DNA of 64,000 bases from an uncultured Rikenellaceae bacterium (GTDB taxonomy: Bacteria; Bacteroidota; Bacteroidia; Bacteroidales; Rikenellaceae): contig CAMLTW010000008.1 of NCBI GenBank assembly GCA_946486375.1, positions 1 to 64,000 of the forward strand, in the 5' to 3' direction. A program made the position numbers and the translations under genes. This document shows, piece by piece, positions 47,483 to 56,538 of the stretch (its first letter is position 1; every line of letters begins with the position of its first letter). The notes under the pieces are model-generated. The model did not search any database. It saw only the letters and a program-made list of their open reading frames with translations, and was not told where the DNA came from.

Positions 47483-47959
47483 TTAAAATCTGAAATGTGC
47501 AAACGCCTTGTTGGCTTCGGCCATCCGGTGCATTTCTTCCTTCCGTTTGAAGGCAGCGCCTTCTTCGTTGTAAGCAGCCATGATTTCAGCAGCCAGTTTT
47601 TCTGCCATCGATCGACCCGCCCGTTTTCTCGAATAGAGCACCAGGTTTTTCATACTCAATGCAATCTTACGTTCAGGTCTCACTTCTATGGGAACCTGGA
47701 AAGTCGCACCGCCTACCCGGCGGGACTTCACTTCCACCTGCGGGGTGATGTTTTCCACCGCTTTTTTCCAGATTTCCAAAGGAGCCTTGTCCGCATCCTT
47801 CATCTTCTCGCCTACGATATCCAACGCGTTGTAAAAGATCGTGTAGGCAATACTCTTCTTACCATCCAGCATAAGGCTGTTTACGAACCTTGTCACAAGC
47901 ACGTCTCCGTACTTGGGATCTGGAAGTAGAATTCGCTTTTTAGGCTTCGCTTTTCTCAT
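47483..47959 (-). CDS. rpsG: 30S ribosomal protein S7
   Basis: Head-organising 16S rRNA binder; 158 residues: [46 protein letters not shown] and the [22 protein letters not shown] loop. Lies 42 nt after rpsL. Confidence 0.98.
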   Translation of the reverse strand: MRKAKPKKRILLPDPKYGDVLVTRFVNSLMLDGKKSIAYTIFYNALDIVGEKMKDADKAPLEIWKKAVENITPQVEVKSRRVGGATFQVPIEVRPERKIALSMKNLVLYSRKRAGRSMAEKLAAEIMAAYNEEGAAFKRKEEMHRMAEANKAFAHFRF

Positions 47960-48001
47960 TGTGTTTTTTAACTCTCTTGTGTGTAATGTTTTTCCGAATG
48001 A

Positions 48002-48391
48002 CTATTTCTTCTGGGCACCGGCCTTCGGACGCTTGGTTCCGTACTTGGAACGGCGCTGGTTGCGGCCGTCCACCCCTGCGGCGTCCAATGCGCCCCGCAC
48101 CAGGTGATAACGAACCCCCGGCAGGTCTTTCACACGGCCTCCTCTCACGAGCACGATCGAGTGTTCCTGCAGGTTATGACCTTCTCCCGGAATGTAGGCG
48201 TTGACTTCCTTTCCGTTGGTCAGCCTTACCCGGGCCACTTTACGCATCGCCGAATTCGGCTTCTTCGGCGTGGTGGTGTACACGCGTACGCACACGCCTC
48301 TTCGCTGCGGACACGCGTCGAGCGCCGGAGCCTTGCTTTTGAAAGCCGGAGCCACGCGTCCCTTGCGAACTAACTGTTGAATCGTTGGCAT
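48002..48391 (-). CDS. rpsL: 30S ribosomal protein S12
   Basis: Decoding-centre protein; 129 residues. The two lysines whose changes give streptomycin resistance elsewhere (K in [11 protein letters not shown] and K in [13 protein letters not shown]) are wild type. First gene of the ribosomal cluster; its promoter lies 54-83 nt upstream. Confidence 0.98.
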   Translation of the reverse strand: MPTIQQLVRKGRVAPAFKSKAPALDACPQRRGVCVRVYTTTPKKPNSAMRKVARVRLTNGKEVNAYIPGEGHNLQEHSIVLVRGGRVKDLPGVRYHLVRGALDAAGVDGRNQRRSKYGTKRPKAGAQKK

Positions 48392-48444
48392 TTTAACTAC
48401 TGCTTTACTTTTAAATTAAACACACTTAGACAAAATTCGGACTG

Positions 48445-48474
48445 CAAAGATATTTATTTTTTTCTTACCGTCAA
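48445..48474 (-). promoter_or_regulatory. main promoter of the ribosomal protein cluster
   Basis: On the minus strand: TTG (48472-48474), 19 nt (AT-rich), TATCTTTG (48445-48452). Good Bacteroidota promoter, with a leader of about 50 nt to rpsL. Confidence 0.75.
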
Positions 48475-48781
48475 TAGAATCCGGAAAAAAAGTGTGAGGT
48501 TTCCCCTCTTTTTCAGGTATTTCGGAAACCCGGAGCCCGTTTTTCCGATATTTCGACGAAAAAACATCGTCCTCATTTTACAGGACAATCGGAAAATATG
48601 GAAAACGGGGGATTCCGGCCCAAAAAGTTTTCCGTTCTCTTCCCCCTTTTCCCGAAACCGCCCTGCCGGAATTCTTCTCCGGCCGGAAAGCCCTGCTCTT
48701 TTTGCAAAGCATGGGGGGAACCCGGAACGCAAGCGGACGGAAACGCTTGCCATGCCGGGCCGGGCACAAAATCCGGCGGCG
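48475..48781. other. gene-free spacer between rpsL promoter and btuB-like gene
   Basis: No credible ORF. A hairpin GCAAGCG/CGCTTGC (48729-48750) lies 32 nt past the receptor gene's stop and may mark its transcript end, but there is no T-run. Confidence 0.4.
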
Positions 48782-50773
48782 TTATTTCCACCGGGGCCGG
48801 ATGCCGATGAAAATCCCGTAGTTGCGGCCGGGCATCGGGCGGGAAAGAACGGAAACGTACTCTTCGTCGAACAGGTTGTAAACCGAAAACTTCAGCGACA
48901 GGTTCCACAGCCGGGCCGGGAAACTCTTTTCCAGGGATACGTCGTTCATGTAATAGGCGGACAGGCGCCCCACCTTGGTATCCTTTTCATTGCTGGAAGT
49001 GGTGAACCGTTCGCTGTAATAATTGTAGTTGTAAGTAAACGCGAAACCGCGCCAGGATATTTTACCCGTTACGCCGGAAGCGTATTCCGGTATGTACACC
49101 AATTGTTTCCCGATGGATTCGTCGGCCCAGTTCACGGGATCGCCGTGATTCACCGAACGGGTGCGGCTCCAGTTGGCATTGAGATACAGTTCCCATTTAC
49201 CCAACCGGGCCGTGAGCGTGCCCCGAAGCTCCACGCCGTAGGCATGCACCTGCTTCACGTTGTTCGGCTCCCAAAACCCCTTGAAAGTCGGAAGCCAGAC
49301 GATCCAGTCGTCGATGCGGGAATCGTATGCGGACACTTCCCCTCCGAAAGAAATGCGCTTCCCTTTCAGATCGAATTCCACTCCGCCGTCGTACGTACGT
49401 CCCTGCTCGCCTTTCAGGTCGGGATTTCCTCCCGGCAGGAAATAGAGATCGTTCAGCGTGGGATAACGGTAATTGCGCGTCGCGGAAGCTTTCAGCACCA
49501 GCCCCGCCTTCTTCCAAAGCACGTAGTCCAGAAAAGCCGCCGGAACGGGCGGTGCGAAGCGGCTTCCGTAAAAATCCTCCCGCAGATCCGCCGCGATTCC
49601 CAGCCGGGAAAAAGGACGCCAGCGGACGCTCACGAAAGCGGACGCTTCGGCCCGGTTTTTCTCGTAACCCGTCTTTTCATACCGTTCCCGACTGCTCACC
49701 TTGTGCCATTCGGAGGTCAGGGAAGCCCTCACCATCCATTTGTCCGACGGGAACCAGTCGGCAGCGAACCGGAGCGTTCCCGTGTGCACTCGGCTGGCCG
49801 AACGGATCATTTCGGTCAGACTCCCCGTACCCGTCTCCCCGGCATAGGTATAGAGCATATCGGAATAGGAATAGCCCGCTTTCGCGTCGAGTTTGAGCCT
49901 GTCACCGTAACGGCTCCACCCCCCGGCCACCCGCAACGTGGTTTCGTCCTGCCGGTTCCGGGAATCGTCTTCCTCCCGGTAATTGACGTTCAGCATCGGA
50001 ATTCCGCGCCGGGAATCGGTCAGCCATGCCGACAGGGAAAACCGGTCGCCGCCTCTCCCCTCGTAAGCCAGCTCCTGCAGCAGGTGCAAATCCCGGTAGG
50101 AGCCGTTTTTGTTTCGCTCGGTCGGATAAACCCAGCGGTCTTTGTCGAAATTCTTCTTGTTGTAGTTGACGTACTCGAAATCGTTGTCGGAGGTCACATA
50201 ACTCACCCGGGTCGAACTCCGGAATCCGCCTTTTCCGTAACCGAGCCTGAAAAACTCATCGTACGTCCCGAAGCTGCTCACCCCTTGAATGAACTGCGTT
50301 TCCCATCCCGTCAACCGTTCCGTCCGGGTGCCGAGCACTACGGCGCCTCCCAGTCCTCCGCCCGTCATGCGCACCGATCCGGCACCGTGCAACAGGGACA
50401 CTTCGTCGGTGAAATAAGCCGGAATCAGGGAGAAATCGGTCATTCCCAGCATCGGGGAATTGAGTTTCAACCCGTTCCACAGCACCTGCGTGTGGGAAGG
50501 GGCCGTTCCCCGGAAAGAAGCGGTCGCCAGCGTACCGCGACCGTAGGATTTGATGAACACGGAAGTGTTGCGCGAAAGCAGGTCGCCCAGACTGTTCACG
50601 ACGCTTTCGCGCAGCAACACGCTGTCCAGGTCGGTCTTCGTCAATCCGACATCGGCCAGCCGGCGCTGCGCCGTCACGGTCAGGGAATCGATCTCCAGCG
50701 TATAAGCCGCCTGCTGCCCCCTGCCGGGCCACGCCCCGCACAACAAAACAAAAATCGCGAACAGTTTCTTCAT
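48782..50773 (-). CDS. btuB: TonB-dependent outer-membrane receptor, BtuB-like (cobalamin)
   Basis: 663 residues with signal peptide (MKKLFAIFVLLCGAWPGRGQ), a TonB-box-like segment (IDSLTVTAQ), a plug domain (about 45-155, LSRNTSVFIKSYGRGTLATASFRGTAPSHTQVLWNGLKLNSPMLG... GSVRMTGGGLGGAVVLG) and a 22-strand-type barrel ending in the aromatic GIRPRWK. The vitamin B12 assignment rests on the riboswitch at 52896-53087 and on the BtuG-like gene in the same operon. Bacteroides BtuB receptors form such operons. No SusD partner is present. Confidence 0.88.
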   Translation of the reverse strand: MKKLFAIFVLLCGAWPGRGQQAAYTLEIDSLTVTAQRRLADVGLTKTDLDSVLLRESVVNSLGDLLSRNTSVFIKSYGRGTLATASFRGTAPSHTQVLWNGLKLNSPMLGMTDFSLIPAYFTDEVSLLHGAGSVRMTGGGLGGAVVLGTRTERLTGWETQFIQGVSSFGTYDEFFRLGYGKGGFRSSTRVSYVTSDNDFEYVNYNKKNFDKDRWVYPTERNKNGSYRDLHLLQELAYEGRGGDRFSLSAWLTDSRRGIPMLNVNYREEDDSRNRQDETTLRVAGGWSRYGDRLKLDAKAGYSYSDMLYTYAGETGTGSLTEMIRSASRVHTGTLRFAADWFPSDKWMVRASLTSEWHKVSSRERYEKTGYEKNRAEASAFVSVRWRPFSRLGIAADLREDFYGSRFAPPVPAAFLDYVLWKKAGLVLKASATRNYRYPTLNDLYFLPGGNPDLKGEQGRTYDGGVEFDLKGKRISFGGEVSAYDSRIDDWIVWLPTFKGFWEPNNVKQVHAYGVELRGTLTARLGKWELYLNANWSRTRSVNHGDPVNWADESIGKQLVYIPEYASGVTGKISWRGFAFTYNYNYYSERFTTSSNEKDTKVGRLSAYYMNDVSLEKSFPARLWNLSLKFSVYNLFDEEYVSVLSRPMPGRNYGIFIGIRPRWK

Positions 50774-50834
50774 GGTTTTCCGCCGGTTTTCTCCGGAAAG
50801 AGGCCTCCGCCTTCCCGTTGCGGCCCGGCATCCG

Positions 50835-51773
50835 CTAATTCAACACCCGGAATCCGAACACTTCGGTCGAAAGCTCTCCCACTTCGGGACCTCCTTTGGC
50901 ATTCACTCCCGTTTGCACCTTCACGAAGTCGATCGAAGTCAGGGATACCGGCGCCCCGGATGCATCCACCGCATCGGCGATATCGAACCGGTTTTCCGCC
51001 GGATTCCCGTCCTGATCGGCGGGGCCGGGCCGGTCGCTTCCCCGGTTGTCGGCGTAACCCCAATCGTAGCTTCCCCATACGAAAATGCCGTTTTCCACTC
51101 TTACCCGCGATTCCAGCAAAGTCCCTTTCAATGTGTAGCTGTCTCTGTCTTCGGGAACCCATGCCGGAAAATAATCGTTCAGCCCATGAAAACTGTTCCG
51201 GTCGATCGTTCCCTGTCCGTCCCGATTGTCCGTCCAACGAATGTTTTCGGTCAGATTCGCAGGACGGTAATAAGTCACCTCGTAATTCCGCACCGTCTCC
51301 GGTTTCCCGTGTTCGCTTCCCTTCAGTTCGTACCACACGTCATCCGGCCGACCGTTACCGTTTTCATCCCGCATCACCCAGACGATCCCCGGTTCCGAGC
51401 TTCCGTCGAAGGAATTCCCGGCAACGGCGAAATCATAGGCGTCCTTCCGGTTTTCGATCGGGGACTCGAATCCGACCACGATGTAACCGCCGAAACCGCC
51501 CAAAGACACATAGGTTTGTCCCTCCGCCAGCACCTGCTGCGCCCAGGCCGCAGCCTCCGCCGGAGTGGCAGCGGTACAGCCGCCCGTATTGATGAACTGT
51601 CCCGGCGCCGGCAGGTATTCGAATACCCGGTTCACTTTATTATTTCCCATCGGCGGATCGGTCTCCGGCTCGAATCCGTCGTCGCTCACCGAACAGGCTC
51701 CCAGCGTCAGGCAGCCGAACAACAGGACGGTTCCCCATCCGAATATCGTTTTCATCGCTTTCATATTTTCCAT
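50835..51773 (-). CDS. uncharacterised surface lipoprotein of the B12 operon
   Basis: 312 residues with a type II signal (lipobox LGAC, C27) followed by SVSDDGFEPETD, an acidic run like the Bacteroidota surface-export signal. The body is rich in beta strands: QTYVSLGGFGGYIVVGFESPIENRKDAYDFAVAGNSFDGSSEPGIVWVMRDENGNGRPDDVWYELKGSEHG, with Asp/Asn-rich turns such as DENGNGRPDD that may bind calcium. I recall similar 'cell surface proteins' beside BtuB/BtuG genes; BtuH, a B12-binding lipoprotein, is one possibility, but I cannot establish homology. Being between btuG-like and btuB-like genes under a cobalamin riboswitch, a role in capture or presentation of cobalamins is inferred. Confidence 0.82.
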   Translation of the reverse strand: MENMKAMKTIFGWGTVLLFGCLTLGACSVSDDGFEPETDPPMGNNKVNRVFEYLPAPGQFINTGGCTAATPAEAAAWAQQVLAEGQTYVSLGGFGGYIVVGFESPIENRKDAYDFAVAGNSFDGSSEPGIVWVMRDENGNGRPDDVWYELKGSEHGKPETVRNYEVTYYRPANLTENIRWTDNRDGQGTIDRNSFHGLNDYFPAWVPEDRDSYTLKGTLLESRVRVENGIFVWGSYDWGYADNRGSDRPGPADQDGNPAENRFDIADAVDASGAPVSLTSIDFVKVQTGVNAKGGPEVGELSTEVFGFRVLN

Positions 51774-51787
51774 TTATTTTTTGTCGC

Positions 51788-52876
51788 TCAATCGAAACAA
51801 AAGGCTCCGGGAATGACTCCCGTCCGCACCGTATCCAGCGGTTCCCCTCCCGCGGAGAACCGATAAAGCACTCCCCGCTGTACATAGTCTACGGCATCGG
51901 CCACATAAATTTCCGAAGTGCGGGGACACACCCCCAATCCATAGAAAATAGTGCCCCGGTCAGGGATCAGGGGCTGTTCCGGAAGCGCCTCGTCTTTCAC
52001 CCCCATTTTCCAGATACCGCCGTTGATGAAACAAAGCGTATCCCCGGAAGCATTCAGGCACAGTTCCGACGGATGTTCCCCCAGCCGGAAAGGAAACGTT
52101 TTCTCCACTCGACGGGTGGCGGCGTCGATCCGCCACAGGGCAGGGGTTTCCGTCCCCGCCGTTTCGTTCCGATACCCGCCGTCGGTGATCGTCCACACCT
52201 TGCCGTAACGGTCGATGCCGAGCGAATTGGGCTGCTTTCCCACCTCCACCGAATCGACCAGCGCATCCCGCTCCGTATCGAGCACCAGCAATTTGCTGTC
52301 GTAAGACCAGCAACCCACGAAAAGGTATTTTCCGTAGGCCGCCATTTGTTCCGTGGGATGGCGGCGGCTGTCCGGCTCTCCGGAAGAAACCGGAATCCGT
52401 CCCGTAATCTCGTATGTCCGCGGATTCACCACCGTGACGGCCCGGGCATACAGGTCGGTCACGTACGCCTTTTCATCGTTCACGAAATGCATGTAACGGG
52501 GAGAAGTCAATCCCCGGATCGCTCCCCGCAACCGGCAGGTCTCCCGATCCAAAGCGAAAACCACCCCCGAATTGTTCACCACCACCCAAAGCGAATTTCC
52601 CCGAACGACGGCGGACTGGGCCACGTCTCCCAACGGGATTCCGTTGATCCGCGCAAAAACCTCGTTTTCCATCCGCCCCTCCTGCGGCAGGTAGCAGGAA
52701 AGCGAAGCGGTGCCGTACATGAAACTCCCTTCATTGACCACATAAACCCGCGGGCTGCCGGGCGGGAAATCGATCGTCTCCTCGTCCAGCGGGCCGTAAT
52801 CCATGCAGGCGGTACACCACCCGACAGTCAACAGCAAATATGTGAAAATGCGTATGCGTTCCATCATCCGTCCCAT
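51788..52876 (-). CDS. btuG: BtuG-like surface lipoprotein (DUF5074 beta-propeller)
   Basis: 362 residues with lipobox CTAC (C24) and then MDYGPLDEET, an acidic export-type signal. The body is made of propeller-blade repeats: SPRVYVVNEGSFMYGTASLSCY, IPLGDVAQSAVVRGNSLWVVVNNSGVVFALD, TSPRYMHFVNDEKAYVTDLYARAVTVVNPRTYEITGRIPV, KQPNSLGIDRYGKVWTITDGG. The NEGSFMYG...GDVAQS pattern is diagnostic of the BtuG family, which binds cobamides very tightly at the cell surface and caps BtuB in Bacteroides. First gene after the riboswitch. Internal ATGs at 52867 and 52864 are alternative starts and would still keep the signal peptide. Confidence 0.88.
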   Translation of the reverse strand: MGRMMERIRIFTYLLLTVGWCTACMDYGPLDEETIDFPPGSPRVYVVNEGSFMYGTASLSCYLPQEGRMENEVFARINGIPLGDVAQSAVVRGNSLWVVVNNSGVVFALDRETCRLRGAIRGLTSPRYMHFVNDEKAYVTDLYARAVTVVNPRTYEITGRIPVSSGEPDSRRHPTEQMAAYGKYLFVGCWSYDSKLLVLDTERDALVDSVEVGKQPNSLGIDRYGKVWTITDGGYRNETAGTETPALWRIDAATRRVEKTFPFRLGEHPSELCLNASGDTLCFINGGIWKMGVKDEALPEQPLIPDRGTIFYGLGVCPRTSEIYVADAVDYVQRGVLYRFSAGGEPLDTVRTGVIPGAFCFD

Positions 52877-52895
52877 TCGCCGTAGGTAAAAATTC

Positions 52896-53087
52896 CGAAC
52901 GCAAGGCAGGTCTTCTGACTCGTCCCTCTTCCGGGGCCTTCCCGCCCGCAGCCGGACAGTGGCTTAAGAATCCCGAAAGCGTCGGTCTCCGCAGAGGCCG
53001 GGACATACAGCAGCGGGAACTGTTGCCGATTCGCACGGCATTCCCTTTTCATCCCTCTCCGGCGAAACCGGGTCGACGGGAACCATT
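52896..53087 (-). promoter_or_regulatory. cobalamin riboswitch
   Basis: On the minus strand the leader contains, in order, GGTTCCC...GGGAATGCCGTGCGAATCGGCAAC, the central AAGCCACTG, the GCGGGCGGGAAGG segment and the B12 box AGTCAGAAGACCTGCC (about 52904-52919). These are the conserved core parts of adenosyl/aqua-cobalamin riboswitches. It lies about 20 nt upstream of the btuG-like start, so it probably blocks translation or transcription of the operon when cobalamin is plentiful. Confidence 0.93.
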
Positions 53088-53093
53088 GCGCCG

Positions 53094-53125
53094 CAAAGAT
53101 GGGGTTTTAGCGGGACTTATACAAA
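53094..53125 (-). promoter_or_regulatory. promoter of the B12 uptake operon
   Basis: TTTG (53122-53125), 20 nt, CATCTTTG (53094-53101), one mismatch to TAnnTTTG, placed right before the riboswitch 5' end. Confidence 0.6.
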
Positions 53126-53234
53126 TTCAACCGAAAGTTTTTCAACCGGTTAAGCAGCCTCAACCGGAAACAGCGGCATTACAGGCCGGTTCCGGGAAAG
53201 CCCTCTTCCGGAAGACAGGCCCGGACGGAAAAAA

Positions 53235-53261
53235 GAAAACCGCCCTGCAAAGGCGGTTTTC
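53235..53261 (-). terminator. intrinsic terminator after rluB-type gene
   Basis: GAAAACCGCC (53235-53244) and GGCGGTTTTC (53252-53261) form a perfect 10-bp stem with 7-nt loop; on the minus strand it is followed by TTTTTT. Between it and the B12 promoter there is no gene. Confidence 0.9.
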
Positions 53262-53276
53262 TAAGGTTATGAGGAT

Positions 53277-54794
53277 TTATTCGTAAGCTCCCGCTTTCAG
53301 CATGGCCACTTCTTTCGGGGTCAGGTACCGCCAGGCGCCCCGGCGCAACCCCTTCTTGGTCAGCCCGGCGAAGTAAACCCGGTCGAGTTTCAGCACATGG
53401 TACCCCAAGTGTTCGAACATCCGCCGGATGATCCGGTTCCGGCCCGAATGGATCACGATCCCGATCTCCTTCTTGGAAGCGTTCACGAAACTGGCCTCGT
53501 CCGCCGCGATCGTACCGTCCTCCAGTTCGATGCCGTCGCACAATTGTTGCAGTTCGTCGAGCGAAATGGCCCTGTCGAGACTCACCTGATAGACCTTCTT
53601 TTTTTCGTGGCTGGGGTGCGTCAGCTTCTTGGTCAACTCCCCATCGTTGGTAATCAGCAACACGCCCAGCGAGTTTTTGTCCAGCCTTCCGACGGGGTAA
53701 ATACGCTCGTTGCAGGCGTTCTTGACGATTTCCATCACCGTCCGGTCGGCATTGGGGTCTTCCACCGTCGTCACGAACCCCTTGGGTTTGTTCATCAGAA
53801 TGTACACTTTCTTCTCCCCTTCGAGCCGTTCCCCCTTGTACCGGATTTCGTCGCCCGGATTCACCTTGACGCCCAGTTCCGTAACGACCTGTCCGTTCAC
53901 CGTGATGCCGCCTTCCTTGATGTATTCGTCCGCTTCCCGGCGGGAACAAAGCCCCGACATGGAAATGTAACGGTTGAGCCGGATGGGTTCTTCGATGGCG
54001 GGAGCGGTATAGGCGGGATAGGCCACCGGTTTGTACTCGCTGTCGTATCCGCCCGCCGGAAACGAACGTCCCGGTTTCTTCCGGCCTTTCTTCCGATCCC
54101 CGTAGCGATCCGCTTCCGGTCGTCCCGGGCGGCTGCCGTACCGGTTGTCGCGTCCGTATCCGTTCCCTTGTCTTTCCCCCGGTTTCCCGGCATAACGGCC
54201 ACCGCGTCCCGGCCCCCGGTTTTCTCGGTTGTACCCCCCGTTACGGTCGCCGCGCGAATACCCGTCCCGCTGCTGGTAATCGGGATGACGGTTGAAATTA
54301 GGCTCTTCACCGTTCTCCCTCGGCCTTTCCGGATACCGGTTCCCCCGGTCGTCGCGGCCATAGCGATTCGGCCGGTCGTCCCGGTTGAAACGGTTTTCCT
54401 TCGGGTAACGGTTTTCTCTCGGATAACCGGAACGGGAGTCGCGCTCCGGATTTCCGTATCCGCCGTCCCTCCGTCGGTTGTCTCGGTCGAAATTGGGATT
54501 GAACGAATGTCTTCTTTCTCCCGCACCTTCCCGGTCGTCGTTGCGGCGGGAAGCCCACGGTTTCGCCTCCCGGTCCGACCGGGCCTGCGTAGCGGTAGTG
54601 CGGTTGATGCGCGGACGCTTGTCGCGCAAATAGGGAGAGGTTCCCCGCTCGCCTTCCTTCCGCCCGTAGCGGCGTTCCTGGTTTTTTCCGGCACCCGAAT
54701 CCTCCCGATTGAGGCCGCCGTCAGGAGCTTTCCGTTCTTCGTTTTCCCTGCGCCCCTGCTCCTGTTCCTGATTTGAATCGAATTCCTGTTTCAT
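53277..54794 (-). CDS. rluB: RluB/RsuA-family pseudouridine synthase with long disordered N-terminus
   Basis: The C-terminal part is a complete enzyme: S4 domain (about 268-330, EPIRLNRYISMSGLCSRREADEYIKEGGITVNGQ) and RsuA-family catalytic domain with D372 in GRLDKNSLG and GRNRIIRRMFEHLGYHVLKLDRV. It modifies a uridine in 23S rRNA (U2605 in E. coli RluB). Residues 1 to about 265 are low complexity, rich in Arg, Asn, Gly, Asp, Tyr with repeated units like RENRYPKENRFNRDDRPNRYGRDDRGNRYPERPREN, reminiscent of RGG-type RNA-binding regions. The total of 505 is about double the E. coli form. Such tails occur in other Bacteroidota RluB proteins but vary greatly. Confidence 0.92.
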   Translation of the reverse strand: MKQEFDSNQEQEQGRRENEERKAPDGGLNREDSGAGKNQERRYGRKEGERGTSPYLRDKRPRINRTTATQARSDREAKPWASRRNDDREGAGERRHSFNPNFDRDNRRRDGGYGNPERDSRSGYPRENRYPKENRFNRDDRPNRYGRDDRGNRYPERPRENGEEPNFNRHPDYQQRDGYSRGDRNGGYNRENRGPGRGGRYAGKPGERQGNGYGRDNRYGSRPGRPEADRYGDRKKGRKKPGRSFPAGGYDSEYKPVAYPAYTAPAIEEPIRLNRYISMSGLCSRREADEYIKEGGITVNGQVVTELGVKVNPGDEIRYKGERLEGEKKVYILMNKPKGFVTTVEDPNADRTVMEIVKNACNERIYPVGRLDKNSLGVLLITNDGELTKKLTHPSHEKKKVYQVSLDRAISLDELQQLCDGIELEDGTIAADEASFVNASKKEIGIVIHSGRNRIIRRMFEHLGYHVLKLDRVYFAGLTKKGLRRGAWRYLTPKEVAMLKAGAYE

Positions 54795-54947
54795 GGGTAA
54801 TTTTAGTATAACTGCACGTCATCGGCCGCCCTTTCCCCGATAAATATACGGAGCGTCGTTTCGCCTTACCGTCACGGTCGCACGGAACGCCGGAAACGCC
54901 GGATGAGAATCTGTGCAAAAGTAGGTTTAATTTTCAACAATATGAAA

Positions 54948-54955
54948 TATCTTTG
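54948..54955 (+). promoter_or_regulatory. -7 promoter element for malY/patB-like gene
   Basis: TATCTTTG, with TTTA 19 nt upstream as an imperfect -33; the leader to the ATG at 55049 is about 85 nt. Confidence 0.55.
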
Positions 54956-55048
54956 TCCGGACAGACTCCGGCCCTGACGGACGGCATCCCGGAACAGCGG
55001 ATAACTTTGCCCGGCCCGTACCGTTTTCGCCACAAATACCGATTCGCC

Positions 55049-56227
55049 ATGATCTACGATTTCGACCGCATTCCCGACAGACGAAACACCGATTGCGAAA
55101 AATACGACCGCCGGCAGGCCATTTTCGGACGGAAAGACGTCATTCCGCTCTGGGTGGCGGATACCGACTTTGAAGCCGCTCCTTTCATCACGCAGGCATT
55201 GGAACAGCGGCTTCGGCATCCGGTGCTGGCTTACAGTTTCCGGAACGACCGTTTTTTCGATGCCGTAATCGGCTGGGCGAAGAGGCGTCACGGCTGGACG
55301 GTCGAACGGGATTGGATCGACTTTTCGCCGGGCGTCGTAACCGGACTGGTTTTCGCCATGCAGGCTTTCAGCGAATCGGGGGACGGCGTGGTCATCCAGC
55401 CTCCCGTGTATCCCCCTTTCGCACGCATGACCCGGTTGAACGAACGCCAGGTCCTCAACAATCCATTGGTATGGAACGGAGAAAAATATGTCATCGACTT
55501 CGACGATCTCGACCGGAAACTGGCCGACGCGAAAATTTTTCTGATGTCGAACCCGCACAATCCGACAGGGCGGGTGTTTACAAGGGCAGAACTCGAACAG
55601 ATCGGCGAACTGTGCGCCAAACACGATGTCTTCATAATTTCGGATGAGATTCACGGCGACCTGGTGCAAAGACCGTACCAGCATATCCCCATCGCATCCC
55701 TCTCGCCGGAGATCGCCCGGCGCACGCTGACGCTGTTCGCCCCCAGCAAAACGTTCAACATCGCCGGACTTTCCACCTCGGTGGCCGTGACGCCCGATCC
55801 CGCCGTCCGCCGACGTTTCCGGGAAACGTTGAAACGTTTCCACCTCGATCAGGGAAACATCTTCGGCACGGTAGCCCTCGAAGCGGCCTACACCCACGGC
55901 GACCAGTGGCTCGACCAGCTCAACGCCTATATCGGGCAGAACGCCCGTTTCGTACTGGACTTCCTGCAGACGCACCTTCCTTCCGTCAAAACGTTCCTTC
56001 CAGAAGGAACGTTCCTGATATGGCTCGATTTCCGGGCATGGGGGATGCCTCATGACGAAGTGTTTCGTTTTCTGGTGGACGAAGCGGGCTTGGGGCTAAA
56101 CGACGGAAAACATTTCGGAGAAGAGGGTATCGGATTCATGCGCCTGAACATCGGCACTTCGCGGGCCGTACTCCGACAAGCTCTGGAGCAACTGCTGGCC
56201 GCCTGCCGAAAACGGGGTCTGGCCTGA
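55049..56227 (+). CDS. MalY/PatB-type PLP aminotransferase (probable cystathionine beta-lyase)
   Basis: Fold-type I PLP enzyme of 392 residues. It begins MIYDFDRIPDRRNTDCEKYDRRQAIFGRKDVIPLWVADTDFEAAP, the MalY/PatB hallmark, and contains NPHNPTGRVF (168-177), DEIHGDL with D199, and PLP lysine K234 in APSKTFNIAGL. Relatives cleave cystathionine or cysteine S-conjugates to pyruvate, ammonia and a thiol. The start at 55049 was chosen by homology; an upstream in-frame ATG at 54953 overlaps the promoter. Divergent from rluB. Confidence 0.9.
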   Translation: MIYDFDRIPDRRNTDCEKYDRRQAIFGRKDVIPLWVADTDFEAAPFITQALEQRLRHPVLAYSFRNDRFFDAVIGWAKRRHGWTVERDWIDFSPGVVTGLVFAMQAFSESGDGVVIQPPVYPPFARMTRLNERQVLNNPLVWNGEKYVIDFDDLDRKLADAKIFLMSNPHNPTGRVFTRAELEQIGELCAKHDVFIISDEIHGDLVQRPYQHIPIASLSPEIARRTLTLFAPSKTFNIAGLSTSVAVTPDPAVRRRFRETLKRFHLDQGNIFGTVALEAAYTHGDQWLDQLNAYIGQNARFVLDFLQTHLPSVKTFLPEGTFLIWLDFRAWGMPHDEVFRFLVDEAGLGLNDGKHFGEEGIGFMRLNIGTSRAVLRQALEQLLAACRKRGLA

Positions 56228-56420
56228 TCCTTCCGTCTCCCGGTTCCAAAACCAACGCGTCCGTTTCCGAATCAGAGACGATCTACTTCCTGCCGTTTAC
56301 TCTCCTGATTCCGCCGGACGAATTCCCACGACGGGCTTCGTTTTCGTCCATCCCCGCCATCCCATTCCGGAGAATTTTCCATTCCCGCATGGGGCATCTT
56401 CTCCTTTCCTTCATTCCTAC

Positions 56421-56460
56421 AAAAACAGACGGTCTGTGTAATAAATACACAAACCGTCTG
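56421..56460 (-). terminator. terminator of the ExbB-ExbD operon
   Basis: CAGACGGT (56426-56433) and ACCGTCTG (56453-56460) plus an inner TGTGTA/TACACA stem; on the minus strand a TTTTTG run follows. The rest of 56228-56538 contains no credible gene; a 73-codon minus-strand ORF runs through the hairpin. Confidence 0.8.
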
Positions 56461-56538
56461 CCTTTCATTCCCCGGAAGAAAACACTCTTCCATAGCTATT
56501 ATTTCTACCCCATCACTACAGGGCTACCGGCTACCATC

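Noticed and set aside
56272..56493. 73-codon ORF before the ExbD gene
   Set aside because: Contains the operon terminator hairpin and has no recognisable features.
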